NCBI RefSeq assembly: GCF_016919005.1
Contig: NZ_JAFFQE010000002.1
Span: forward strand, 806,001-870,000
Origin: Desulfopila inferna
GTDB lineage: Bacteria; Desulfobacterota; Desulfobulbia; Desulfobulbales; Desulfocapsaceae
Direction of reading: 5' to 3'
Length of the DNA: 64,000 nt
In this document: positions 52,040 to 60,765 of the stretch, one piece after another
Layout of the letters: each line of letters begins with the position of its first letter
Numbering within the stretch: the first letter of the stretch is position 1
The notes under the pieces: model-generated
The model's database searches: none
What the model was told of the DNA's origin: nothing
What the model saw: the letters and a program-made list of their open reading frames with translations, nothing else
Position numbers and translations under genes: made by a program

Positions 52040-53212
52040 TCACTCCGGAGTAAAAACCGGATTTCGCAAACCGTACTCAGCCAAAAGGAGCATTGCGGCG
52101 TTCCACGACTGCCCCGCCATTCCCCGGGGTTCTCCGCTGCGCCCATCCAGCCATTCATTGAACTCCCAGTTTCCCAGGGAACAGGCCTGGACCATGCCTT
52201 GCAGCGCCTCGGCCGCGTCCTTCTTGCGATTCTGAGCGGCCAAGGCCAGAGCCCAGAAGCCGCCGATAAAAGGCCAGATACCGCCGTTATGGTAACCGAA
52301 GGGGTGGTTCTGCTGGTGGCGGTCCATATAATCGCGCCACAAAGGGTTGTCGCGGCCGATGGGACGGCACACGGACCGTACCGGATAAGGCACCGCGACC
52401 TGCGCTGCTTCCAGCGCCTGCAGAATGCGTGCGGCCGGCCCGGCGTCAGCGAGGCCCAGTAGAACCGCTAATAAGTTGCCGAAGACATCGCCTTCCTCAC
52501 CCCAGAAGGAGAAATTCACGAAACTGAGGAAGAGCCCGTCATTGTGCCCCTTTTCGAGGACATAGCTAGTGAGGAGACGAAGGCGGCGATAGTCCGGCAC
52601 GTCCCGGGAAAAGGGGAAGAAAAGGTGAGTAAAATGAAATTTGGTCTCTTCGGCGGTGGGCAGCCCGTAACGCTGCTTGACATAGTACCATAAGGCATTG
52701 CCGTAGAGCACAAAACCGGATCGCGGCATAATGTCGGCCCAGTCGCTGGCCTCATTTTGCTGCAGGAGACGCAGACGCGGATGTTCCTGGCAGTGCAGCC
52801 ATTGCAGCGCCTTACGCACCGGTTCGTCCAGTGTCCTCCGCCACTCCGGGGATGGGAAGCGGTGAGTCAAAAAATCAACGGCAATGAGCCACCATAATGT
52901 GGCATCTATGCAGCCCACGTACCAAAAGTCGACCTCCCGCTCATCGGGGTCAACATATTTGGGAATCTGGCCGTTGGCGGCCTGGCGACGCGCCAGGGAA
53001 TGCAGGCCAGCCCGGGCTCCGGCCAATAAATCGGGGTCGCCGGACACAGCCATCCCCAAGGCACAGATAGCGTGATCGCGGCCGAAAATACGGGTATATC
53101 TCCGCTTCGCCGCCTGGGGAGAGGCGGAGGCTGCGAGAACACCAGCCGGAGTCAGGTTGCGATGCAAAAGGGCGATGGCAGCTTCAACACCGGTGGAAAT
53201 GGAAAGTGTCAT
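52040..53212 (-). CDS. GH100-like glycosidase / glycogen-debranching-type protein
   Basis: A 390-residue cytoplasmic protein of the (alpha/alpha)6-barrel group: RRYTRIFGRDHAICALGM near residue 36, VDFWYVGCIDATLWWLIA near 93, LLQQNEASDWADIMPRSGF and YHNGGIWPFIGGFWALAL near 305. These match glycoside hydrolase 100-like (neutral invertase) and amylo-alpha-1,6-glucosidase-type proteins. Acidic residues in DWAD and GIDAT-type loops are the presumed catalytic ones. Stand-alone gene; substrate (sucrose or alpha-glucan) unknown. Confidence 0.82.
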   Translation of the reverse strand: MTLSISTGVEAAIALLHRNLTPAGVLAASASPQAAKRRYTRIFGRDHAICALGMAVSGDPDLLAGARAGLHSLARRQAANGQIPKYVDPDEREVDFWYVGCIDATLWWLIAVDFLTHRFPSPEWRRTLDEPVRKALQWLHCQEHPRLRLLQQNEASDWADIMPRSGFVLYGNALWYYVKQRYGLPTAEETKFHFTHLFFPFSRDVPDYRRLRLLTSYVLEKGHNDGLFLSFVNFSFWGEEGDVFGNLLAVLLGLADAGPAARILQALEAAQVAVPYPVRSVCRPIGRDNPLWRDYMDRHQQNHPFGYHNGGIWPFIGGFWALALAAQNRKKDAAEALQGMVQACSLGNWEFNEWLDGRSGEPRGMAGQSWNAAMLLLAEYGLRNPVFTPE

Positions 53213-53251
53213 AGGGGAAAACCGTAAAATCCTGCCTGGGTTTCGTACATG

Positions 53252-53572
53252 TTAAGAATTTTTTTTCCGTCTTTTTTCTTCCTTGATCCTCGACTGGCTA
53301 AATCTTGACCAGAGGAAAAGAGTAGTTAAAGCCAAACGAGCCACTATCAAACGCAGAAAGAGTTTATACTGGTTGGGATCCCATTGCCATGAAAAACTGG
53401 GCCTGTTCTTTGCCAAACCTTGGTCTTTAAACGGGTGATCCCACTCTATTGATTAATCACCTGGTCTGACGGTAAATATTTCGTCCTGTTGGAATATCAG
53501 TTTCTTTGCCGCCTCTTTGTGCTAAAAGTCTTCCGCCTTGAAATGATATCTTTGAATATGCCATTCAGACAT
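53252..53572 (-). pseudogene. Possible decayed gene with in-frame stops
   Basis: One frame of 107 codons opens MSEWHIQRYHFKAEDF, TAG, then HKEAAKKLIFQQDEIFTVRP, then TAA, then a long sensible stretch containing WDHPFKDQGLAKNRPSF and a hydrophobic IVARLALTTLFLW with a basic tail. It has coding-like residues on both sides of the stops but no recognised family; it could be chance. Confidence 0.3.
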
Positions 53573-53641
53573 TTTGATAATGTGTTATTATAACCAGACT
53601 AAAACGAAATCAATTGTCCACTGCCGGAAAATTATGACATT

Positions 53642-54544
53642 ATGGAATGGCTTAACTATCATCATCTGTTTTATTTCTGGACTGTAATGCAAGAAGGGAG
53701 CATCACAGCAGCCAGCAGCAAACTCAGCTTAGCTCAGTCGACGGTAAGCGCTCAACTATCCAGGTTTGAAAAAAATTTAGGGGCAAAACTGTTCAAGCGG
53801 GTCGGCAGAAATATTGAACCTACAGAAATGGGGCATCTTGTCTATCGGTATGCAGATGAGATATTTTCTTTAGGCCGGGAAATGATGGACTCCGTTCGTG
53901 GGCGGCCGGTTGCCGGCCCTTTATCGCTGAAAGTCGGCATCGTTGATGTGATTCCAAAACTTGTGGCTCGAAAACTTCTCGAACCAACCGGAAAGTTACC
54001 TGAAAAAGTACGCTTGATCTGTCACGAGGGCAAGGATGAACAGCTTGTTGCCCAATTGGCCTTACATAATCTAGATGTGGTTTTATCAGATACCCCGCTT
54101 CGATCAAGTTTGAGTATCAAGGCCTATAGTCATCTCCTGGGTGAGTGCGGCGTTTCTTTTTTAGGTGTCGAAAAACTTGCCAAACCGCTTCAGAGCAACT
54201 TCCCTCATTCCCTGGATAAAGCGCCTATGCTGCTGCCCATGCTCATGAGTTCATCGCGAGGTATGCTTGATCGGTGGTTTGAGCAAATCGGAGTTCATCC
54301 TGTAATTATCGGTGAATTTGATGACAATGCATTAGTTAAAGTGTTCGGACAAGCTGGTGATGGCATTTTCATGGCACCAACAGTTATCGAGAAAGAAGTG
54401 GAACAACAGTATCAGGTTCAGGTTATTGGACGTACAGATAAAATTAAAACAAGATTTTATGCTATCTCGGTGGAGAGGATTATCAGGCATCCAGCGGTAG
54501 TAGCCATTTCTGAGGCTGCCAAGCAAAGGCTTTTTTTTGAATGA
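53642..54544 (+). CDS. nhaR: LysR-family regulator, NhaR-like
   Basis: A 300-residue activator. The N-terminal helix-turn-helix MEWLNYHHLFYFWTVMQEGS and STVSAQLSRFEKNLG with GRNIEPTEMG matches NhaR closely, and the effector domain has LSLKVGIVDVIPKLVA and LDVVLSDTPLRSS, also NhaR-like. NhaR senses sodium and activates the Na+/H+ antiporter in enterics; no nhaA gene is in this window, so the local target is unknown. ATG 53642 fits the family start exactly. Confidence 0.88.
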   Translation: MEWLNYHHLFYFWTVMQEGSITAASSKLSLAQSTVSAQLSRFEKNLGAKLFKRVGRNIEPTEMGHLVYRYADEIFSLGREMMDSVRGRPVAGPLSLKVGIVDVIPKLVARKLLEPTGKLPEKVRLICHEGKDEQLVAQLALHNLDVVLSDTPLRSSLSIKAYSHLLGECGVSFLGVEKLAKPLQSNFPHSLDKAPMLLPMLMSSSRGMLDRWFEQIGVHPVIIGEFDDNALVKVFGQAGDGIFMAPTVIEKEVEQQYQVQVIGRTDKIKTRFYAISVERIIRHPAVVAISEAAKQRLFFE

Positions 54545-54624
54545 ATCAAAGAGACGAAGTTTCTCGGGAACTTTCAGTTGCCCCTGGGCCGCGGCAGGTG
54601 TCAAGCCGTTAGGATCAACAGTGA

Positions 54625-54712
54625 TGGACTCGTAAAAAACTCGATCTACGCCTGGTATATCAAGCTTTTTCCAGAATCCATCTCGGAATTTCGATGATTT
54701 TTTACGAGAATA
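54625..54712. repeat. Hairpin repeat with TGGACTCGTAAAAA ends, copy 1
   Basis: CTCGTAAAAAA (54629-54639) pairs with TTTTTTACGAG (54698-54708). The unit starts GATGGACTCG and contains ACGCCTGGTATATCAAGCTT. A related, longer unit in reverse orientation is at 58247-58390 (complement of ACTCGTAAAAAGCTCGATC and of AGCTTGATATACTAGGCGT). Confidence 0.75.
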
Positions 54713-55124
54713 TCAACAGTGACATCTCCAAAAATATTTCCTATGCTGGTTGATTTGAAGTAAAACAGGTCCTGCCATACAGAATAACTCCGACAGCATA
54801 TATGGCAGGCATTTCAGGAGGAGAATATATGTAAAGTTGTCAACCAATGGCTATGCTGTCCTGGCCATGATAGGCAACGAAAGTCCGAGATAAAAGGAAC
54901 ACTGTACTTCGTGTATTTTCTCACTTTGATTTCAAGGTAATATCTTCATGTAAGCTCACAAATAAACGATCGGAAATCCATCCTTCCATTCCGATCCTGC
55001 TTCCGCCATTAATTAAACAATACAGCAACATTACAATTAGAACAAATAGATAAAATCGTCACTATTGATCGATATTTTCGAAGCGACCGCTTCCGTGACT
55101 GCCATCGTTCTTTGATACTTCTGG

Positions 55125-55172
55125 ATTCCGGATCAAGTCCGGAATGACGGTAAAAATGGGCTTTTGTAAAAT
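55125..55172. repeat. Palindromic dispersed repeat
   Basis: ATTCCGGA-TCAAG-TCCGGAAT (55125-55145) is a perfect hairpin of a type dispersed in many bacterial genomes. The next 30 bases (GACGGTAAAAATGGGCTTTT) occur in reverse complement at 5291-5324. Confidence 0.75.
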
Positions 55173-55297
55173 CTCCAAGGCTGGCAACATAAAACTAGAT
55201 GAGTTTCATTAGTAATCAAAAAAAAATTGGCTGACTGCTATTATCAAGCTCTGTATCAATTTTTTTCGTTAGTTCGGAAAGCTTGTTACAGCAAAAA

Positions 55298-55669
55298 CTA
55301 TCTCCTGCTAGAAAGAGTTGATATTGACAATAAACCTGGTATGAAGTAACCGGCCTGCGGACCTATGATTCCAAATTTTCTGTTCTGCAGGTATATCGTC
55401 AAGCCAATTGCATGAAGAAAATGACGAATGTCGTTGATGGTGTCTGGAGCAGTGGATGCAAGCTTTTTCATTTCCCTGAAAAAATCGAGTGCATTGGACC
55501 AGTTTTCAAATGTTAGAATAGCCTTTCCCTCATGAGCGCGAAAATGAAAGGCGATATCATTAAATTCAACATCCAGAGCCGTGGACAGAGAGGGAGCTTT
55601 GCCCGACTTTTGAATGTTCGCCGATATTGCATTCAATAATGGCTGTTGTATATAATTTTCTCCTTTCAT
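55298..55669 (-). CDS. Small protein of unknown function
   Basis: A 123-residue soluble protein with no recognised family. FHFRAHEGKAILTFENWSNA suggests a folded alpha/beta domain; the C-terminus is hydrophobic (FGIIGPQAGYFIPGLLSIS). GAAGGTATAAAA precedes the ATG. Third of three small minus-strand genes (56188, 55927, 55669) spaced 50-70 bases, probably an operon. Confidence 0.55.
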   Translation of the reverse strand: MKGENYIQQPLLNAISANIQKSGKAPSLSTALDVEFNDIAFHFRAHEGKAILTFENWSNALDFFREMKKLASTAPDTINDIRHFLHAIGLTIYLQNRKFGIIGPQAGYFIPGLLSISTLSSRR

Positions 55670-55720
55670 TTTTATACCTTCTCAAGACAAATGGGTGCTT
55701 CAGATAAAGCACCCCAGGTT

Positions 55721-55927
55721 TTAATTACTCACCTCACGTGTGGTTATCCTCAAGGTTCCATTGAATTTCCAATGAGCTTGAGGAGCATTCTTATCGGTAC
55801 TTCCCGGCACATCAATTTCAAAATCATCGAAATTATATGAAATCTCGGCATTATTGCCGGTGAGCCGCTCGTAAAGTCCTACAAACATTTCGGGCCAATT
55901 ATTGGTATCCTGTATTTTCTGTGCCAT
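55721..55927 (-). CDS. Small acidic protein, unknown
   Basis: A 68-residue protein beginning MAQKIQDTNNWPEMFVGLYE, with YNFDDFEIDVPGSTDK and WKFNGTLRITTREVS, a beta-rich pattern. CGAGGTGAATAC precedes the ATG; a GTG nine bases earlier is less likely. Function unknown. Middle gene of the three. Confidence 0.6.
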   Translation of the reverse strand: MAQKIQDTNNWPEMFVGLYERLTGNNAEISYNFDDFEIDVPGSTDKNAPQAHWKFNGTLRITTREVSN

Positions 55928-56002
55928 TGTATTCACCTCGTTTTTTAAAGAGTTCGTATTGTTATCTACGGGGGTCGCCTTTCCATATGCATGGTCGGGA
56001 AA

Positions 56003-56188
56003 TTACCAGCTGTCGCCGAGTACGAGTGAAAGATCCATGCATTTGTCTTTTTCTTTTTCGGAAAGACCCTTGCGTGTATCGCGGTTTTTCAGATCTTCAC
56101 GGTAGCAAGCGTATTGTTTACCATCAACGTCATCGATAAAAATCATACGCTGATACTCTTTAGAGATTAATTCGCCTCGCATACTCAT
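56003..56188 (-). CDS. Small protein, unknown
   Basis: A 61-residue protein: MRGELISKEYQRMIFIDDVD, KQYACYREDLKNRD, CMDLSLVLGDSW. Strong AAGGAGAACACC precedes ATG. First gene of the small operon. The upstream region has TGTCCA (56237) and TGGACA (56283) as a spaced inverted repeat, possibly regulatory. Confidence 0.6.
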   Translation of the reverse strand: MSMRGELISKEYQRMIFIDDVDGKQYACYREDLKNRDTRKGLSEKEKDKCMDLSLVLGDSW

Positions 56189-56486
56189 GGTGTTCTCCTT
56201 ATTATAATATTGAAGTAGTAGAGTCTATTCTTAAGATGTCCATTAAAGCTGCTATAATTGAAATTTTAAAGTTAAGCTCTTTTGGACATGTCTAGAAGAT
56301 ATGAACGTTACAGGTTCTTTCAATGGAATTAATTAAGTAGTATAATGATAGTATTTACTATTAATTTAATTGGGTTTATATATGTGAACATGCATTTAAT
56401 GGTTTCAAGAATACAATGACATATCGGCATCATATTCTTATGAGTATCATTTGAGCCGGAAGACAATCTCATTTGGAGGCATAACC

Positions 56487-57218
56487 ATGGCTGGTACGGT
56501 GATTATTTACGGTGGTTCCGGGGGTATTGGTTCCGCGACGGCACGTATACTACATTCCCGCGGCAAGAGGTTGCATCTGGTCGGCCGGAATGAGGTTAAA
56601 TTAAAGGCTGTTGCCGATGAGTTTGACGCTGGTTTTTCCGTCGGCGATGTCAATGATTCCACATTATTTTCCAGAGTGATGGAAGATATGAACTCACCCT
56701 GTGACGGCTTGATCTATGCAGTCGGTACCATTAATCTTGGCAGCATTCGCAGACTTGGTGAAGAAGATTTTCTTACCGACTTCAAGGTAAATGCATTGGG
56801 AGCAGCACTGGCAGTCAAGGCGGCACTTCCGCTCATGAAAAAAAGTGATCTAGTTCCGGCGGTTCTTCTCTTTTCCAGTGTGGCCGCCCAGCAAGGGTTT
56901 ACGATGCATACCTCGGTCAGTATGGCTAAAGGTGCCGTCAACGGCCTTGTTCTGTCCTTGGCTGCCGAACTGGCCCCCAAAGTGCGAATCAATGGCATCG
57001 CCCCTTCGCTGATCCGGACCCCGCTATCGGAGAATATCCTCAAAAATGAAAAGATGACAGACTCCATAGTCTCTGCCCATGCCATGCAACGTCTTGGTTC
57101 GGCTGAGGATATCGCTGAAACAGCTGCCTTCCTCATGTCCCAGGAAGCTTCATGGATCACCGGCCAGATTATCGGTGTTGACGGTGGCCGCTCGATGCTG
57201 CGGACCGGCGGTTGTTAG
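56487..57218 (+). CDS. Short-chain dehydrogenase lacking the catalytic Tyr
   Basis: A 243-residue Rossmann-fold SDR. GGSGGIGSATARILHSRG near residue 9 binds NAD(P), and the C-terminal LMSQEASWITGQIIGVDGG is typical. The active-site segment is HTSVSMAKGAVNGL: the Lys is present but the Tyr four residues before it is Val. It may be inactive as a classical SDR, use another residue, or act as a binding or regulatory subunit. GGAGGCATAACC precedes the ATG. A second SDR follows 145 bases later. Confidence 0.88.
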   Translation: MAGTVIIYGGSGGIGSATARILHSRGKRLHLVGRNEVKLKAVADEFDAGFSVGDVNDSTLFSRVMEDMNSPCDGLIYAVGTINLGSIRRLGEEDFLTDFKVNALGAALAVKAALPLMKKSDLVPAVLLFSSVAAQQGFTMHTSVSMAKGAVNGLVLSLAAELAPKVRINGIAPSLIRTPLSENILKNEKMTDSIVSAHAMQRLGSAEDIAETAAFLMSQEASWITGQIIGVDGGRSMLRTGGC

Positions 57219-57362
57219 AAACAAACTCAAAGAAATTGATGGCCGATTGAAAGGAATTTGCGGGAAAGTCAGGAAAGGATTACAAAGCGAGTATTTATGC
57301 TTGTAATGGGTGACCCCAAATGACCAAATTACTGATAAAGGTACCGATTGAAGAGGTGGACC

Positions 57363-58067
57363 ATGTCGAAGCCCAAACTGGCTCTGGTTACTGGCGGCAG
57401 CAGAGGAATAGGTTTTGCTGTCGTCAAGCAGCTTTGCCTGAATGGTATACGGACGATTTTTACCTGTCGGAACCCCCACGACGGTCAGCAGACCCTGAGG
57501 GAGCTGGCTCCCTTCGCTGCTCTTCTTGATTTCCATCCGCTGGAGGTGAGCGATAATGGGAGTGTGGCGAAGCTTGCCGAATATGTGCGCGGCAAATACC
57601 ACAATCTCGATATTCTGATCAACAACGCGGGAGCCAACTACGACACCTGGCAACGGGCCAGCAGTGTTGACATTGCCGAAGTCGAGTACACCTTGAATGT
57701 TAATTTAATCGGCCCCTGGCGCATGTGCAACGCCTTCATCCCGCTGATGATGGAGCAGGAGGGCGGACATATCGTCAATGTCACCAGCGGCCTCGGATTG
57801 CCGGAGAATCTCGACGGCAGCACGCCGGCCTACGCCATCTCCAAAAACGGGCTGAATGCCCTGACAAGATGCCTGGCCGCGGATCTGCAGGGAACCGGCA
57901 TCACGGTGAACGCGATTGATCCCGGCTGGGTACGAACGGCCATGGGCGGCAAGAATGCACCGCGGTCGCCAGACGAGGGTGCGGAGTCTGTCGTCTGGCT
58001 GGCGACAACTGAAGATTTTAGCGTCAGCGGGGGATTATTCCGCAACAGACAGCAGATACCGTGGTGA
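57363..58067 (+). CDS. Short-chain dehydrogenase, active type
   Basis: A 234-residue classical SDR: LALVTGGSRGIGFAVVKQL (cofactor), NNAGANYDTWQ, catalytic Ser in VNVTSGLGLP and YAISKNGLNALTR (Tyr and Lys), then NAIDPGWVRTAMGG and WLATTEDFSVSGGLF. GAAGAGGTGGACC precedes the ATG. Next to a Tyr-less SDR, a tandem worth testing as a heteromer. Substrate unknown. Confidence 0.92.
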   Translation: MSKPKLALVTGGSRGIGFAVVKQLCLNGIRTIFTCRNPHDGQQTLRELAPFAALLDFHPLEVSDNGSVAKLAEYVRGKYHNLDILINNAGANYDTWQRASSVDIAEVEYTLNVNLIGPWRMCNAFIPLMMEQEGGHIVNVTSGLGLPENLDGSTPAYAISKNGLNALTRCLAADLQGTGITVNAIDPGWVRTAMGGKNAPRSPDEGAESVVWLATTEDFSVSGGLFRNRQQIPW

Positions 58068-58246
58068 TAATACAAAGATGGAAAAGAGTTTAGAAATTAG
58101 TAACTTTGGCATCGCCATCTTAAAAGGCGCGACACCCATGCCTCTCAATGGTCCGCCTTATTCAACGCGGTCACAATATAATTTTCCTTATAATAATTGC
58201 ACAGTCATATCTGATAACTTTGTAAAAAGTCACTGAAGGTGCCTGG
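58068..58246. other. Possible short ORF after the second SDR
   Basis: An ATG at 58078 opens a 52-codon frame to 58236 (starting MEKSLEISNFGIAILKGATP). It has no clear ribosome site and no recognised family; listed only as a possibility. Confidence 0.25.
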
Positions 58247-58390
58247 ATGGACTCTGCGATAAGCGCAGACTTCGAGAAAGCTTGATATACTAGGCGTAGT
58301 ACCTGAAACGACGAATTGGCAGTACATGTGGTATGGCAAATCGTCGTTTCAGATCTACAACGACGCAGATCGAGCTTTTTACGAGTCCAT
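58247..58390. repeat. Long imperfect palindrome, copy 2 of the TGGACTC repeat
   Basis: Outer arms ATGGACTC (58247-58254) and GAGTCCAT (58383-58390) enclose inner arms CTGAAACGACGA (58303-58314) and TCGTCGTTTCAG (58341-58352). Overlaps the stop of the ABC permease gene. The complement contains AGCTCGATC, as in the 54.6-kb copy, with an extra inner hairpin. Could be a non-autonomous mobile unit or a bidirectional terminator. Confidence 0.75.
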
Positions 58391-59193
58391 CATATCTCAC
58401 TGTTGTAAAAGCGCCATAATACAGCTGCAGTCAGCACTCCTGTGTAGAAAACAATATTGCCCCAGATATATGTGGGGGACAGGCCGACAAAGGCATTATT
58501 TGTGATCAGCGTGGATGCATAATGCTGAAGCATGTAGACCTTCGGATAGAGGATTCGCCAGAGGGAGACATGGTTTTCACTATAAATGAGTTGCCGAATT
58601 TGTTCATTTTGCATGGCCTGGTAGGCCCCGTCCGATATGAAGCTGATCCCGGTAATTCCCAGAGTAAAAATTGCGGCCATGAAATTCGGCAGAAAAAGAG
58701 ATAAAAAACAGGTCAGGACAATTACATAAAGTAGATTGACCGAACACATAAGAGATGCGGTCAGATATCCAGTGATCATTCCCCCTGTATTGGCCAGGGC
58801 AATCAGAAAGATGGCTAGATGAAGAATGAACATAAAGGCAGTTGAAAGAATCCAGGTCCCCAAAATTCTGCCGAGCACATACTGCCACCTGTCAACGGAA
58901 TGGGAGAGAAACATCACCATGCTGCCATCTTCACGATCCCGAGAAAATATACCCATGGAAAGCATGGACGCCATCAGGAGCATGCCTGCGGCAATAACGT
59001 GAAATACAATCAGTGACGCGTACCAAGCCACTGAAACATTGTCAATTTGTCGCCCGTTGACGGAATAATCGCCCTGATAACAACCTCTGATAAGTAAGAC
59101 AAAAACAATGGCGATTGCCAAAAGCAGATAAAAACTCTTCCGGCGCATTTGGTCATTTATGGTGAAAACGGATATCCGTGTCAGGTTATTCAT
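58390..59193 (-). CDS. ABC-2-type permease
   Basis: A 267-residue membrane protein with about six segments; after a first helix (KSFYLLLAIAIVFVLLIR) a periplasmic loop with QGDYSVNGRQI, then further helices and SREDREDG-like cytoplasmic motif (FSRDREDGSMVMFLSHSV) typical of ABC-2 permeases. ATG 59193 follows the ATPase stop by one base. It exports an unknown substrate with the ATPase, or acts in resistance or envelope maintenance. The 3' end overlaps a dispersed repeat. Confidence 0.85.
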   Translation of the reverse strand: MNNLTRISVFTINDQMRRKSFYLLLAIAIVFVLLIRGCYQGDYSVNGRQIDNVSVAWYASLIVFHVIAAGMLLMASMLSMGIFSRDREDGSMVMFLSHSVDRWQYVLGRILGTWILSTAFMFILHLAIFLIALANTGGMITGYLTASLMCSVNLLYVIVLTCFLSLFLPNFMAAIFTLGITGISFISDGAYQAMQNEQIRQLIYSENHVSLWRILYPKVYMLQHYASTLITNNAFVGLSPTYIWGNIVFYTGVLTAAVLWRFYNSEI

Positions 59194-59194
59194 C

Positions 59195-59905
59195 TTACGG
59201 GTTTTCCTCAACATGTCGGATGAACACGTCTTCCAGTGTTTCATTGCCATGAACGATATGGGAGAGCGGGCCTTTTACCTGGATTCTGCCCTTGTTCATG
59301 ATGGCAACAGTATCGCAGAGTCTCTCCACCTCTGAAAGCAGATGGGAATTAAGGATAATGGTACCCCCACTCTTTTTGAATTTTTCAAGCAGTGCGCGGA
59401 TATCTCGCATCCCCAGAGGATCCAGGCCGGAGGCCGGTTCATCCAGAACAAGTAACTCGGGGTTGCCCAGGAGCGCGGCCCCAAATCCCAGTCGTTGTGT
59501 CATCCCTTTTGAATACTGGGAGGCCTTTTTCCTTTCACTGCCGTTCATCCCAACCTGTTCTAAAATCTCCCCCACAGACTTTTTTGCACGACTACCGGTC
59601 AGACCGCAAAATGCGGCGTGTCGCATCAGATATTCCTCGCCGGACAGATAGGGAGGAATGCGATTTAACTCAGCCAGGTATCCGAGCTTTTTTCGCGATT
59701 CTGATCTCCCGGCGGGCAGCCCCTCTATGGCGATGTTTCCGGCTGTGCAGCGCGAAAAACCAAGAAGCAGGCGCATGAGGGTCGTCTTTCCGGCTCCGTT
59801 GGGTCCTAAGAGAGCAAAAAATTCTCCTTTATCGATAGTGCAGGAAACCCCGTCCACGGCGACCAGATTGCCGTATTTTTTAATTACATTCTCAAATGAA
59901 ATCAT
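59195..59905 (-). CDS. ABC transporter ATP-binding protein
   Basis: A 236-residue ATPase: Walker A GPNGAGKTTLMRLLLG near residue 36, signature YSKGMTQRLGFG near 130, Walker B LLVLDEPASGLDP near 150, and the switch His in LNSHLLSEVERLC. Partner of the ABC-2 permease one base downstream. Start ATG 59905 fits the family better than a TTG at 59911. Confidence 0.93.
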   Translation of the reverse strand: MISFENVIKKYGNLVAVDGVSCTIDKGEFFALLGPNGAGKTTLMRLLLGFSRCTAGNIAIEGLPAGRSESRKKLGYLAELNRIPPYLSGEEYLMRHAAFCGLTGSRAKKSVGEILEQVGMNGSERKKASQYSKGMTQRLGFGAALLGNPELLVLDEPASGLDPLGMRDIRALLEKFKKSGGTIILNSHLLSEVERLCDTVAIMNKGRIQVKGPLSHIVHGNETLEDVFIRHVEENP

Positions 59906-59934
59906 AGCCAAGATCTTTTTGCGACCGCATGAGT

Positions 59935-59995
59935 ACTAAATTGCATTAGGAATTTCTCAGAACCTCAAGCAGATAGTTCAGAGCTTATTGAAACA
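59935..59995. repeat. Dispersed repeat, copy B
   Basis: ACTAAATTGCATTAGGAATT, GAACCTCAAGCAGAT and TTATTGAAACA match copy A at 51934-51990. It lies just upstream of the ABC ATPase gene, in the same orientation as copy A. Confidence 0.7.
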
Positions 59996-60302
59996 GTGGG
60001 GCTCCGGCTTTGGTCTAAGTGACACACAGCATCACAACATCGAGCTAAGCGGCGCGTTTTTGCTGTGTTCTTGCTTAAAGGCCTGGCCTGGCTTGTGCGT
60101 GAACTAAAGGGTTATAGTCCCCTGTGTGTGATCCTCTTTTAAGTCGTATGCTTAACACGAAACATTAACCGATGGCAAGAGCGTTACTGAGAGGTAATGG
60201 TTGGAGGAAGCTGGGTTTTTGGAGGGTGGCGTATGCAATGTATCCTACAATCATATAAAAAACTAACTCGGAGCAATGGAATGTGGGAGAGAAAGAAGGG
60301 AA
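59996..60302. other. Gap without gene
   Basis: No gene supported. The stretch is patchy, with no promoter or terminator of note except the hairpin at 60303. Confidence 0.4.
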
Positions 60303-60328
60303 GTGCCGTTTTGGGGGAAAAACGGCAC
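60303..60328 (-). terminator. Terminator after the rhodanese gene
   Basis: Perfect 10-base arms: GTGCCGTTTT (60303-60312) and AAAACGGCAC (60319-60328), loop GGGGGA. On the minus strand it is followed by TTCCCTTCTTTCT and lies 20 bases after the rhodanese stop. Confidence 0.7.
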
Positions 60329-60348
60329 CGATACCGTCGCGCCTGCAA

Positions 60349-60765
60349 TTAGTGGGTGACAGTCAGTTCCGGGAAGGGCCAACCGTCCATCCCCTCTTCA
60401 AGTATGAGCAATTTATCTTCGTCGATGCCTTTTTCCTTGAGGTAGTCATAGCTGCGTTTTGCTCCGCCCGCACCGCGGGGGCAGACAATTACCAGAGGCT
60501 CGTCTGTCTCCTTGTGCTTCCGGATAGCGAAATCAAGTTTTTGGGTGTCGCTTTGGCTTTTCGCAGGATAGGCATAGGTTGGCAATGAGCCTTTGATATG
60601 GTGAGTGGTAAATTCATCTTCAATCTGGATATCCACAATGATCATCTCGCTACCGTTCTCTATGTTGCTCTTTAATGTCTCCGGGGAAATGTAATTGTAG
60701 CCTGACGCAGTGGCACTGCAGGTTGCTGCCAAAAGGATGGCAAGGATAACTGGTAAAAATCTCAT
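60349..60765 (-). CDS. Periplasmic rhodanese-like sulfurtransferase
   Basis: A 138-residue exported rhodanese. Signal peptide about 22 residues (MRFLPVILAILLAATC then ATAS), then domain with MIIVDIQIEDEF, GSLPTYAYP and active-site loop VIVCPRGAGGAKRSYDYL with Cys near residue 95. CAGGAGAAAAGC precedes ATG 60765; the upstream frame extension is non-coding. Transfers or carries sulfur in the periplasm; a perfect hairpin terminator follows. Confidence 0.88.
   Translation of the reverse strand: MRFLPVILAILLAATCSATASGYNYISPETLKSNIENGSEMIIVDIQIEDEFTTHHIKGSLPTYAYPAKSQSDTQKLDFAIRKHKETDEPLVIVCPRGAGGAKRSYDYLKEKGIDEDKLLILEEGMDGWPFPELTVTH

Larger units (their letters stand above)
54545..55297. other. 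750-base repeat-rich intergenic gap
   Basis: No gene. It contains the hairpin repeat at 54629-54708, an A/T-rich stretch, and the palindromic repeat at 55125-55145 with flanks that recur at 5.3 kb. The piece at 55203-55230 (GTTTCATTAGTAATCA) also recurs at 5370. Confidence 0.6.
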
